Below, one piece after another: positions 1 to 10,000 of a stretch of DNA of 64,000 nt. The stretch is from positions 18,456,089 to 18,520,088 of the forward strand of contig JBOZIK010000001.1 of the NCBI GenBank assembly GCA_051453625.1. Direction: 5' to 3'. Origin of the DNA: Welwitschia mirabilis (lineage: Eukaryota > Gnetophyta > Gnetopsida > Welwitschiales). The notes under the pieces were generated by a model. The model saw only the letters and a list, made by a program, of their open reading frames with translations. It was not told the origin of the DNA and did not search any database. Within the stretch, counting starts at the first letter, position 1. Every line of letters begins with the position of its first letter. Made by a program: the position numbers and the translations under genes.

Positions 1-59
1 TGATATCCAGTTGTTCCAATTCTAAATCCATGCAAGCTACCATAGCTAAAATGATATGA

Positions 60-842
60 ATGGAGGTATGTTTAACAACAGGAGAGAAAAGTTCGTTGAA
101 ATCAATACCTTTTGTTGTGGAAAACTCTTCACTACCATTCTGGCCTATAAAGGAAGAGCCAAATGGGAAGGAACGCTATAGGGCAAGAGTGGTTGCAAAA
201 GGTTTTGGGCAAAAACCAGGTGTTGACTTTACTAAAACTTTTTCTCTAGTGGTGAAGCATTCCTCTATTCGTGTCATTTTATCTATTGTTACTGACTTGA
301 ATCTTGGATTAGAACAGTTGAATATGAAAATTGCTTTTCTGCACGGTGATCTTGAAGAAGAGATTTATATGAAATTGCCTGACGGTCTTAAAACCAAAGA
401 GAAGAACTTAGTTTGTGAGTTGAACAGAAGTTTGTATGTCCCAAAACAGGCACCCAGGCAATGGTACAAGAAATTTGACAGCATCATGCAAGAACATAAA
501 CATAGGAGGAGTGATGTAGATCACTATATGTATCTCCATGGGCAAGCTTCTGGTAAGATTGTTGTTTTATTACTGTATGTTGATGACATGTTTGTTGCTA
601 GAAATGATATACAAAAAATTAAGAGGCTGAAACAGGAGATGGGAAAAAGCTTCACAACCAAGGACTGGAGTTTTGCAAAACAAATTCTTGGAATAAAAAT
701 TTCCAAGGACAGATCATGTAGAAAATTGTGGCTTAGTCATTCTAAATACATTAGCAAAGCATTAAAGCATTTGAACATAGTTGACTGTAAACCAGTTGGA
801 ACATTGTTAGCAAGTCACTTTCAATTGGTTGGAGCCACAAAT
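60..842 (+). pseudogene. Ty1/copia reverse transcriptase fragment (copia remnant 1)
   Basis: Remnant of a copia polyprotein; the reverse transcriptase would copy element RNA to cDNA inside the virus-like particle. Visible in order (residues counted from the ATG at 60): the pre-RT segment KERYRARVVAKGF (~38-50), AFLHGDLEEEIYM (~92-104) and the catalytic box YVDDM (173-177), then KQILGIKI. The first palm aspartate, normally in a QLD-type motif, is Asn (codon 321-323), a G-to-A change; YVDD is intact. Homology stops at about 842 and the last ~40 residues of the open frame are unrelated; RNase H is missing. The ATG at 60 is an internal codon, not a true start. Bases 1-59 hold nothing I recognise. 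A second same-strand copia element begins ~250 bp downstream, so this is a separate truncated copy. The family assignment is safe; an active product is excluded. Confidence 0.85.
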
Positions 843-1085
843 TGGGGAAACTGCAAAATCCTAACGATACATGTTCTCCATTCCATGGATTGCGATATCT
901 TTCTTAAGTCAAAGAATGAAGCAAAGGCAAATTCCGAATTGTCAAATGCAAAACAATTGAAATAATAACCTAATGCAAAGTGGGAGAAACTCAACAAGAA
1001 AGCTCTCATCACCATACGTCCATGTCTTGGCAACGGTATACTAGGGACGTACAAAAGAATCACCAAGGCACATGTCTTGTGAAAA
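843..1085. other. spacer between two copia remnants, nothing recognised
   Basis: No domain or RNA gene seen on either strand. It separates the RT end of copia remnant 1 from the gag start of copia remnant 2. The junctions are not marked by an LTR that I can recognise. Confidence 0.4.
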
Positions 1086-1560
1086 ACTCGAAATGAGAGG
1101 CATGACCTATAAATAAATACTATACAATTAACAAGGTTTTCAAAATCAAAATGAAAGAAGGAACATCTTTACAAAGCCATTTGGACAAGATGAAGGCTTT
1201 GTTTGCTTAGATCGATGATTTGGGCATAAATTTGAAAGAAGACCTTAAGGTGGTGGTTGTTTTGAGTTCCTTGCTAGATTCATTGGAAATCATTCGGATT
1301 ACCTTAACTGCTACTTCTAGAACTTTACCATCCCTCGATATTATCATTTCAAAGTCATTAGACGTTGATAATACCAAAACAATGGATGCTTCTAACGAAG
1401 CATTAGCTGTTAGAAAGGGCCAATCTCAATCAAGAGGAAGATGGTTTGGTCATACTCAAAGTAAAGGAAGAACGGCAAATAAGAACATGGAATTCTAGTA
1501 TTCCAAGAAGAAGGGTCAAATGCTCCAAGATTGCTCTAAATTAAGGAATAAATGAAAACA
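1086..1560 (+). pseudogene. copia gag (UBN2-type) with broken zinc knuckle (copia remnant 2)
   Basis: The capsid/nucleocapsid part of a copia polyprotein. The frame reads through the conserved 'MKEGTSLQSHLDKMKALF' block, then an IDDLGINL segment and a leucine-rich stretch as in UBN2/gag-polypeptide copia domains. A TAG at 1208-1210 sits where Gln is usual (CAG to TAG). After the longest open piece (1220-1498) the zinc knuckle is degraded: the KKGQMLQDC remnant (about 1507-1535) keeps the last Cys but has Gln for His and has lost the first cysteines. It is followed in order by protease, integrase, RT and RNase H of the same element. Product certainly non-functional. Confidence 0.8.
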
Positions 1561-1599
1561 AAAATGTAAGAGCAATAAAAACAGTGAAGGACAATATCA

Positions 1600-2050
1600 A
1601 CAAGACCAGGAAAGTGGTCAAGGTCAGATTTCAGATGGGGATGCAGATGTTATGTGGTTTGCGAGTGACAATGAGGTGAACATTTCACAGTATTCTACCC
1701 CCAAAGTTGGATTTTGGATTCCAATGCATCATTTCACGTTTGCCAAATGCTTCTGTATTTTGTACATATATAAACACTTCAAACCAGTATGTTTATCTTA
1801 GTGATGATCGACGATGTGAGATCTAAGGAGTTAGTTCTACTATGCTACAAGGATTTGATGGCAAAAAGTTACTATGGAAAGATGTTTGCCATGTATCTCA
1901 ACTTGCAAAGAATCTAATTTCAATAGGTCAACTTGACACTACTAGCTCTTCTGCATTCTTTGAAGCCAGAGGCTAGAAAATAACAAAATGAGCATGTGGA
2001 CAAAAAGAAAGAACTTTCTACACATGGTATCCAAATGCAGTGGGAGGCCT
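1600..2050 (+). pseudogene. copia aspartic protease region (copia remnant 2)
   Basis: The protease that would process the polyprotein. At 1709-1741 the frame reads WILDSNASFHV, the copia protease active site, with Asn in place of the Gly of the usual DSGAS (two G-to-A changes). About 80 codons later a GFDGKKLLWKDVCHVSQL segment and KNLISIGQLD match the usual protease C-terminal region. Several stops occur. Directly upstream is the gag remnant, directly downstream the pre-integrase segment. Confidence 0.75.
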
Positions 2051-2900
2051 AGTGGCTATGACTAATGACCAAGACATACCTTATTAGCACAAGAGGCTTG
2101 TGCATTTGAGTGAGATAGGTATGAAGATACTTATATCTAAAAACTTGCTACCAAAGTTTAATTCTATCTTGTTAGATTTCTACAAAGATTACACAATAAA
2201 TAAGTAAAATGTGTGAACTTAAGAGATTTGGTTCTAGTAGCAAAAGTAGTTGTAAACTTGATAACGTCTATTCTAATGTTGTTAGACACTTAAGACTTAT
2301 GTCTATTAAATCATTAGGAGGTGCTTTGTATTTTATCACTTTTATCAATGATTTTAGTTCCAATATATGGCTATTTCCAATTCCTTCGAAAGACAACGTC
2401 TTTGAAATGTTTAAGCATTTTATCAATGATAATGGAGGTGAATATACCTTTAAAGAGTTTGAAATGTTCAGCCCAGATCATGAAATTGTCCATATTAGGA
2501 CACCCCCCCATAGTCCTCAAGATAATGGATTAGCTAAAAGATACATCAAAACAATATTAGGAAGACTATGTTCATTGTTACAGCATTCTGAAGCTCCAAA
2601 ACACTTCTAGATAGAAGTAGCAACAACTGTCGTTTATCTCGTAAATAGGTCTTCCAACACTACACTTGAAGATGAGGGTCCAAAGTTTGTTTGGAGTGGA
2701 AGAATGCCTTGTTTTCTCACCTAAAAGTATTTAGCTATGAAACTTATGCACATCTTCAGAATACAAGAAAGCTGGATGGATGTGCTCAAAAATGTTTGTT
2801 TCTGAGATATGGTAGTGACAATCCTAGTTATAGGTTTGGGATCCTGTAGATAGGAAAGTGATGACCTCTCGGGATGTTGCTTTGCATGAAGATCAAATGT
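2051..2900 (+). pseudogene. copia integrase with mutated HHCC and DDE residues (copia remnant 2)
   Basis: Integrase inserts the cDNA into the host genome. The pre-integrase HKRLVHLSEIGMK block is at about 2091-2130. The zinc-binding cysteines that should follow are Tyr in 'FYKDYTI' (TGC to TAC). In the open piece 2209-2610 the first catalytic Asp is Asn (2275-2277), the second Asp survives in NDNGGEY (2428-2430), and the catalytic Glu is Lys in NGLAKR (2536-2538). About 15-20 residues are missing just before NDNGGEY compared with the usual core. C-terminal pieces (VWSGRMP, YAHLQ, KLDG, SRDVALHEDQMF) continue to ~2900 with stops and frameshifts. Inactive by several independent losses. Confidence 0.85.
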
Positions 2901-4010
2901 TTTACAAATTGCAAGAAAATGACAAAAAGGATGAAATCCCTGTTTCTAACATTGCTTTTAAATATTCTAGAATTTCAAATGGGAATAATGATGAGAAATG
3001 ATGAAGCTAAACATGATTTGTCTGAAAATGATAGTGAAGAAGAAAATGTTCCTCCTGATACACAATTGTCTGATTCTTCAGATAGTGAAAATGTAGAGCT
3101 ACTTACACCTGCACATTGGGTTAAGAGGTCTAATCGTCCAACTAGACCACTTGTTAGGTATTCTCCCTCTTTACATTATATTTTGTACACTGATAAACGA
3201 GAACCTAAAACATTTCAGAAATCTATTTCCTCTTCTGATGTTGTAAAATGGAAAACTGCTATGAAAAAAGAGTTGGATGCTTTGAAGCATGACAACAGCT
3301 CGGAAATGCTTCCTTCGCCTCTTGGAAAGTGAGCTTTCTCTAATAGATGGATGTAAAGAATTAAGGAAGAGGCAAATGGAAAGAAGCGTTACAAGGCAAT
3401 GCTAGCTATAAAGGGTTTTGAGCAGAAACCTTGAATAGATTTCATTGAAATATTTTCTTCTATTGTAAAACATGCTTCCATTCATCTCCTTCCATCTTTT
3501 GTTGCTATCTTAAATCTAGAGTTGGGGCAGCTAGATATTAAAATTGCCTTCTCACATGATGATTTGGAAGAAGAGATATACATAAAAGTCCCTGAAGGAC
3601 ATAATGCCAATGAAAAGACCTTAGGTTGGAGGATGAAGACTAGGTTGTATAGGCTAAAGGAAGAACTAGGCAATGGTACAAAAATAGCAATAGCTTTATG
3701 TAGGAACAATATGATAGATGTAATACAGATCATTGTGTGTACCTTCCTGGACAAGCTTCTGGCATGTTAATTATAGTGATTGATGTCAATGAAATCAAAA
3801 GGCTAAAAAAGGAAATGGAAAAATGCTTTGCTACAAAATACTTAGGCCCTACAAAACAAATTTTTCATATACAAGTTTCTAGAGATAGACCACGAGGCAA
3901 GTTATGGCTATGCCATGCAGAGTACATTGGTAAGGTTTGGAAACATTTTAACATAGCTAATTATACTCTATCAGCACCCTTTTAGCAAGCCATTTTCAGC
4001 TGTCTTTGGA
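2901..4010 (+). pseudogene. copia RT with the YVDD box deleted (copia remnant 2)
   Basis: Linker plus reverse transcriptase. An acidic linker (ENDSEEENVPPD) leads into the REPKTFQ/WKTAMKKELDAL block before the RT (open piece 2874-3332). RT pieces follow: KEEANGKKRYKA (~3361-3396), GQLDIKIAFSHDDLEEEIYIK (3522-3585; first catalytic Asp kept), then after a frameshift EIKRLKKEM and LGPTKQIF. Between 'GMLIIV' and 'NEIKRL' (about 3760-3800) the YVDD box and neighbours are deleted, so the copy has lost one of its two catalytic motifs outright. Numerous stops, most explicable as CAA/CAG to TAA/TAG or TGG to TAG/TGA. Confidence 0.85.
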
Positions 4011-4690
4011 AGATTGACACCAAAATTCAAGACAAATGTAGAAAGATGACAAGTTCCATATACTTCTGCAGTTGGAAACCTTAAGTATGCCATGTTCTAT
4101 ACAAGACCAAATATTCCTTATGTAATGGGAGTTGTCTCACGCTTTATGAGTGATCCTAGACCTAAACATTAGGAAGTTATTAAATGGGTATTGTGCTACT
4201 TGAAAGGAATCCAAAATTTTTGCTTACGCTTTGGTTATAACATTTTGGATGTAGTTGGTTATGTTGACGCTATCTATGCAGCTTGTAGGGACAACAGAAA
4301 GTCTACCACTAGCTATATATTTGTAGTGGGAGGTGGCCCTATCAATTGGATGTCTTTGCAAAGGGAGATTGCTTTGGCTACTACATACACTGCTTTGGCT
4401 GAAGTAGCTAAAGAAAAGATTTGGCTAAGTTAGTCTGGATTGAAACAATCACAATGTGTAATGTATGGTGATAGTCGAGTGCTATTTATTTAGCCAAGAA
4501 TGTTGCTTATCATGCTAAGACAAAGCATACTAATGTCAAGTATCATTTTATCGAGCAAGCATTGGACGAAAGAAAGCTACATATTGAAAAGGTGCATATA
4601 CAGGGAAATGCTGCAGATTTCTTAACTAAGGTAGTGACAAAAGTGAAATATCAATTTACTTGTCACAATATGTAAGAGATGTGACCTAGA
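4011..4690 (+). pseudogene. copia RNase H domain (copia remnant 2)
   Basis: RNase H removes template RNA during cDNA synthesis. Visible pieces: KYAMFYTRPNIPYVMG, WVLCYLKGI, VVGYVDAIYAA, DNRKSTTSYIF, GGGPINWMS (open piece 4191-4433), then DSR and, in another frame, YHAKTKHTNVKYHFIEQALDE and the ADFLTK end. The first catalytic Asp (YVDA) remains, the following ADYAG-type site is altered and the catalytic Glu block (TTEAEY type) reads TTYTAL. It ends just before the polypurine tract, as in intact copia elements. Confidence 0.8.
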
Positions 4691-4754
4691 AGCTTGGAAT
4701 CAGGCATCTCTTATAGTTGCATTAGGAGATACTTTTGAAGACATGATAAATTTG

Positions 4755-4770
4755 TCTTCAAGTAGGAGAG
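4755..4770 (+). other. copia polypurine tract
   Basis: Purine run AAGTAGGAGAG directly before a TG at 4771. It primes plus-strand DNA synthesis in LTR elements. The same tract (AAGTAAGAGAA) with the same upstream TTTGTCTTC is found at 57952-57964 before the third copia remnant's LTR, which supports both calls. Confidence 0.75.
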
Positions 4771-5156
4771 TGCCAATAGTGAAGCCAAAATTCTTATTTT
4801 TAATGTTATAACACTACGATTTAACATTGACCCCTAAAAGAAGACTATGTTATTAAATCCTTGGGGTGCTTTTATTTCTACAAGAGAAAAAAGAGTAGTT
4901 TGAGTTGGCTTTAAAAACCCTTAAGGCGGCTTAGGGGTTTGTCCGTACAATTCTCATTTTTGCTCCTTGAAGAAGTTATGTGCTCTCCCCGATTTCCATG
5001 GTTTTTTCCCGCAAGGCTTTCCACGTAATTCTCTCTCTCTCTATCTCCCAAAATACCAAACTAGGATTCAAGGGTTTCAAATACCAAAATAATTCTTGTT
5101 TCCAGGTCTCTACAAGAATTGACTCTACGAATCTTACTAATTACACAATTCTTACA
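4771..5156 (+). repeat. copia 3' LTR (copia remnant 2)
   Basis: Begins TG immediately after the polypurine tract and ends near ...CTTACA at 5156, about 386 bp. It contains a TATA-like TTTAAAAA at 4910-4917 and a CT-rich stretch (TCTCTCTCTCTATCTC, 5032-5047), typical of the R/U5 part of copia LTRs. No 5' LTR for this element was found upstream of its gag. The end position is inferred from the CA terminus, not from a paired LTR. Confidence 0.6.
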
Positions 5157-5629
5157 GGAATCTAAGTTATAAAGGCATAATGATATTCAAAGATGAGATT
5201 CAATTACTATAAATCTTGATTACTTGATGTGTCCCATCATTTCCACATATTTCCATCTCTCTTGCTTCTTGTAACAATAGCAACATTCTTTGTACGCCTC
5301 TGCATCAAGGATGTACACGTTGCCAATATTCTTACAATGTTCTAGGATAAGGAAACCATGATGATATTGCATCTTCCACTCCTATTGAAGAACTGCAGTT
5401 CCAAACCACAAACCACATGTTTGAAGTCAACCTCTTTTCAAGAGCAAACACATGTTTGATGTTCTTCACTTTCAAAGCTACTATAACACAATTTTCTCAT
5501 TTACCCTATTTTGCATATACAATGCTCAAGGATATTAGCTAATAGGAAAAGAAATCTACTCTATTAGGGTCACGTGCAAGAATGCACAACTATCAATTAG
5601 TCAAACATTATCTCATTAGTCCTATAACA
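5157..5629. other. stretch without a recognisable gene
   Basis: Lies where the protease part of the antisense copia gag (5630-6310) would be expected on the minus strand. Translation in that direction gives only unconvincing pieces, so I do not call it. Confidence 0.4.
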
Positions 5630-6310
5630 ACAGCATGCGTGATTCAGAAACCACAAATTCTGATCCTTCTTCTTCTTTTGCTTGATTAATCTAGGAAGAG
5701 GCAGCCTCTGAATTTCCTTTCTTTCCATCCTTCTCCTTTTGATTTGCCTTCCAAGCATAACAATCCTGTTCAACATGTCCTTTCTCCTTACAAACCAACA
5801 CTATATATCCCTAACATAAGAGACATCTAAACTCTTGCTTCTTCCCTTGCTTTGATCTCACTTCTTAAACCCAACTCTATCATCTGCTGCAGATGGCATT
5901 GGCTCATATCAGTCACTATTACGGTGCATACTTCCAGAAGAGAGTTGAGGACAACATAACACTTCATCATGCCCTAAACATAAAAATGATATTCCTCAAA
6001 CTTGATGAATAGAACCATCATCTCATCTAAATGGGTACTGCAATGAAATCTGTTCCTTCATCTTTGTATTGAAGACCTAGATGCCTTATCAAACATGGAA
6101 TTGTTTAACCTCGATGCCTTACCAAACATGTTCTTTCAACTTTTCCCTTGTCAAAGGCAACAAGACATCATTGCTCATACAAGCATGGATGAAAGACACA
6201 GTTTTTGCTTTCTTCTTTCTCCAGTCAGCATTATCAATTCCAAGGGCTTTGATTGCTAATAGAGCATCAATACAATTTTTCTGTTCCAGGATATCTTTCA
6301 TCATGATTCT
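5630..6310 (-). pseudogene. copia gag, antisense remnant
   Basis: Minus-strand gag of another copia copy. The N-terminal part (6304 down to 6119) has the copia gag opening MKDILEQKN..., DWRKKKAKTVSFIHACMS and LKEHVW. Further down are STHLDEMMVLF and VVLNSLLEV (about 6060-5900), matching UBN2 gag, then a zinc knuckle VCKEKGHVEQDC at 5797-5761, which keeps Cys-His-Cys but has lost the first Cys. Frameshifts and stops separate the pieces. A short direct duplication (ATGCCTTA[T/C]CAAACATG at 6081 and 6115) disrupts the frame. It lies downstream of the host gene's stop codon, in the same orientation as that gene. Confidence 0.7.
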
Positions 6311-7097
6311 CTAGATATTCTAACTTTGTCTAACAAGTCTGTCCATTCCTTGAAACCTCTCCGTTCTCATAGATTTGAAAAACTTCCCACAATCTGCATC
6401 AAGGTCAGATGGACACCCTTGGACATGATGTGATGTTTTGCTACCCAGAACACTTGCAACACAAAACCCATGTTAATGCCCCAACACTAATTATTGTAAG
6501 ACATAGAGTTAAAAGAAAACAAAACAAAGCTAAAAGGAAGCAATACACAAAAACACACAAGTTTGATTTGGTTTAGGCCCTTTGCACCCACGTCATCAAA
6601 ACAATGCAGAGCTCTTGTTATGAACTACAAAGTCAAGGAGAAAAGCTCTCCTCTATGGCTTACAGAAGGCTGCACAATCAGTTTCACACAAATTTGTTTT
6701 GTTTGTATTTCTTGATCTTTAAGTTGCATATGCTGATTTTACTCTTCCACTGCATTTTGTAACTCTGCTGGGTGATTACAGTAACTTTTATTTGACTTTT
6801 ACAAGCATTTTCATATAATGTAGACCTTTTCATTTGAATTGCTTTATGCTTATGTTTAAGTGTTCTACTTTTATAGTCTTAGGTCAACGTTCTGTGAAAG
6901 GATTAATATGTTACACCTACTGTCTGCATGTCATTGTTTGCCAAAACAGAAATGATATCATCCATGGACACACACTTGATGTTTTCTCATTATCTTCTTC
7001 AGACATGTACTCGTAAATAGCATGTTAGCAAAAGCTTAGGCAGTACAATTTCAACAAAGTAAACAATACAGATTGGGATGTCGTCAATTTTCTACTG
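6311..7097. other. intergenic stretch downstream of the host gene
   Basis: No domain recognised on either strand. It should hold the 3' UTR and polyadenylation region of the minus-strand gene ending at 7098; I could not identify a convincing signal. Confidence 0.4.
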
Positions 7098-8252
7098 TCA
7101 CAGATTGGCAACATTGTATGCACAGGCATCGATGATTGCAGCAGCTTCGTGTGTCATAGCTCTCTTCCCCACCTCGGTGTGGTGTATGCTTTCTATGCAG
7201 TTATATCTCATGCAATCCAAATTGCTAATTGGCTACAAGTGTATAACTAATTCCAAAAGTTAACAATTTGTTTCATGATAGCTAGTACTTGTCGTTTAAG
7301 ACGAAAACTTTGGGGCATTGAAAGATTAATAGAATAAAGGCTGAAATTTCAAACAAAAAGCTGTAGGAAATAAAAACAGGAGAAAATCAATCCATGCCTA
7401 AATCTTGCATGCCAGTGGAAGTTTAAAAGACCAAAAACGAAACCAAAAAAAAAGTACTTTGAGAACATCCATGAGCTCCTTCCTTCGTTCAATGCATTCA
7501 GGTAACAGGTTCTCCTCTGGAAATAAGTTATTCAAGTCTTCCTCGAAACCCTCCCAATCTTTGCCGTCATTAGCAGCTGTCTCTCTTACGTGCCCTAAAA
7601 CGACCTAAACATTAAAAAAGGTATTTTGACTCACCAAAACGGAACAAAAGTTAACATAAAGCTCCACCTAAGGAAGGAAAACGAATCCGAATTATTCTGG
7701 ACGTTAACCTGAAATAAATCCCCAAAACAACTATTGGATGCTCTATTTGTTGCAGCAAGACAAACACTAATATGACAAGCTGTCATGATCACTTTAAAAT
7801 TCTAAACGAATCATCTTTTGATGGCTATGTACAGTCATGAGTTCGGGCAATGAAAAGGCTACCTCTGTGGAAACGCGCAAAAGAAGTTCTAAAGCATCAT
7901 CAGAACCCGCATTCGAGGAATTGAGTAAAGTTTTCAATACGGGAACCGCACTTGCTTGAAGTCTATCTTTCGAAAGAAAGTCCTCCAAATACCTGGCTGC
8001 CATTCTTTCTTGTAAACTATTGAAGGAAGAATCATTGAAAGAGCGAATTTTCACAATAAGCTCTGAAAACGAAACAAAGCAATCAATCAAACTTAAAGCA
8101 GTAATCAGACCTGTAAAACCTAAATGGAAACTTGAAAATTCTGAAGTACCTTTGAGCAAACAAGGACTCACATCCCTGTTGTTTAATAGCTTTTCCACGA
8201 TCCATGCCCAACATAAGTTCAAATCTTTCGCTTCTTCTACTTGCCGTGACAT
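7098..8252 (-). CDS. host gene of unknown function, four coding exons, 194 codons
   Basis: I assembled this from splice signals and reading phase. Coding exons on the minus strand: 8252-8150 (ATG start, MSRQVEEAKDLN...), 8062-7863, 7604-7458 and 7232-7098 (stop TGA). Introns are 87, 258 and 225 bp, all GT-AG: donors AAAG/GTACTT, GAG/GTAGCC, AAA/GTACTT; acceptors TTTTCAG, GTTTAG, TTGTAG. Phases (1, 0, 0) match exactly across all junctions, and exons total 585 bp, a multiple of three. The protein is helical-looking, with a leucine-rich middle (PVLKTLLN, DDALELLLRVS), an acidic Trp-containing third exon (GKDWEGFEEDLNNLFPEE) and an Ala-rich end (HEAAAIIDACAYN). I see no signal peptide, membrane segment or known catalytic motif and do not recognise the family. 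It is the only stretch with coding-like composition and no stops. It may be a whole small gene or the surviving part of a larger one. Confidence 0.6.
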
Positions 8253-8640
8253 TGTAAGGAGCTTGCTCTAAGAATTGTGGAAAGGCTTCATTCACATGGA
8301 GTTCAAATATTGAAATTGCTCACTTCCCTTTTACCCTTTTAAACCGCATCATTCGCAGAAGAATTCCGGGGCGAAATAATTAGAAATTCCGCTAAAAGAG
8401 AGGTCTTACCTTGCTGGAGAGCGTTCTGTATCTTTAGTTCGTTTACGAAAAGACGTCTTTTTCTCCAAAGGGCCTCGTTTTTGCTTCCGAAAAGTTCTAC
8501 GACGGGATCTAGTGAGTCTCTTCCCTTCTCTCCAGAATCTTTCCGTTATTTTGATTATCATTTTATTTAAATTATTTTTTATTTTTAAACAGTGCATTTG
8601 CGTTTTTGGATAGTATTTTGCATGACACAAGAAACGTCAT
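8253..8640 (-). promoter_or_regulatory. 5' leader of the host gene with a probable 5' UTR intron
   Basis: Reading minus, a strong donor CAGCAAG/GTAAGA (intron base 8409) and an acceptor TTCTTAG/AG (8268) bound a 142-bp candidate intron, leaving a 15-base leader before the ATG at 8252. The upstream exon (8410 to ~8560) is richer in G+C and purines than its surroundings. No clear TATA box was identified. The splice sites are seen; that they are used is inference. Confidence 0.4.
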
Positions 8641-9049
8641 CTTTTTTTATGATGTCAAAGGTATATAACTTAGGCGTTAAAATATGGGTGTCATTGTATA
8701 TGTGAGTTTCATATTTTTCCCTTTAATAAAATGTTAAAACCTTTACTATATCATAAAATGTATTTCCCTTATATTACCTAATTAAAATTTAAAATTAAGT
8801 CTTTAAAGAGATATCCTAACAGTAAAGCAATGCTCATGGGGCTCTGTGGTTGTAACTTCATTCTCAAAAAGCTCTTTTATTAAAAAAAATAACAATGTCT
8901 CAAAAAGTATATAAAAAGTTGTAATAAATACTTCTAATTGAAACTATGTAAAATAGAAACTGAAAATTTTTGCTTATAAAATTACAAAGAGTTTTGGGTA
9001 AAAGTTAAAACAATTTAATCAAATTATGGGCTTTGGTTTGAAAATCTGT
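8641..9049. other. AT-rich stretch, nothing recognised
   Basis: No coding domain or repeat family identified on either strand. Confidence 0.4.
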
Positions 9050-10000
9050 GATTGCTTCTATCAATGTTTACTATTCTTTGGGCTCCAAGTTTTCATACTT
9101 ATCAGAGGCTTGAAAGTCTTTTTAAACAATCCATGTGATATGCCAATAACTTTCTCTATGGATTTGCTTGTGTAACCTAGGATACTAGTACTCTCCTAAA
9201 AAAATATGGAGTATTGAGCTCTATTAGTTTTTGAAACAAGGCCTTGTTTTAATAAGCAAGTGATTTTTTAACCATCTTTTTTCGTTTTTTTCCCCAGATA
9301 TTCTTCGTGTTCAACTTAGGTTGATCATAAGCATCACCCTTTTTAGCAAGGTATTCATTATCTTAATTGGGTCATTTACTTACATATTGTTTCTCTTCTT
9401 GACATAATAGTATTTGGAATGCTCGGAAAAAGCTTCACTTACACATTAATTAGAATTGTTTACATGGGCATTTGCTTCCATGGGAGGCTTTCATCCATTT
9501 ATATGGTTTTTCTCCAACCATGTAAGTTTTCTTTTTCAAACTCTTGGCTTTTCAATAATGTGTCATTACTTCTAATGCTCTTTGTTCATTGTTTGAAGTG
9601 ATCTTTTAGATGAATGGTTACCCTGTTTGGCCCTATAAACCTCAAATTTCATTCATTTCACTTCATTTGTAGATTAGTTAGTTCACCATTGTAATAATAT
9701 TTAGAACCACTCTGAGTCTTTACATTTTTGGCAAAGCATTTTTAATTAATTAGATTTGGAAGCTTTCAACTCTACCCAAAATCCAAGATTTCCTTTGGTA
9801 TGCGCTTCATCAAGGGCTTCCTATTGGTTCGTAAATACATCATCTAGGCTTGGCTAATCTTTTTGCCCATAATGTCATGGCCCTGATAATTTTGATTATG
9901 TCTTTTGCTCATGCTCCCTTGCTCACCATGCTTAGAGCTAAACAGGCCAACTATTTGAAGGTTTTGCTATTGCTCCTTCAATGGTGTTTTTTGTTCTCCT
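9050..10000 (+). pseudogene. L1-like LINE remnant (end of RT and zf-RVT region)
   Basis: Two blocks typical of the C-terminal half of plant L1-type ORF2 occur in the right order and spacing. Near 9197-9260 the frame reads KKYGVLSSISF then NKAL, matching the conserved 'GG+GL...N.ALL' block after the RT. At 9760-9930 are LPKIQDFLWYALHQGLP and, after a +1 shift, CHGPDNFDYVFCSCSLAHHA, the zf-RVT block with its Cys/His spacing. Stops and frameshifts throughout. LINE ORF2 would nick target DNA and copy the element RNA in place; this fragment has neither endonuclease nor RT core. Confidence 0.55.

Noticed and set aside
7078-7263. 61-codon plus-strand frame
   Set aside because: It is the opposite strand of exon 4 of the host gene.
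7794-8252. 152-codon single-exon reading of the host gene
   Set aside because: It reads through an 87-bp intron of length divisible by three and past the GAG/GTAGCC donor. The spliced model fits signals and phases better.
8406-8630. Arg/Lys-rich 74-codon frame on the minus strand upstream of the host gene
   Set aside because: It overlaps the proposed 5' UTR exon and ends at the GTAAGA donor; another frame of the same exon looks equally protein-like, and neither continues in frame to the gene.
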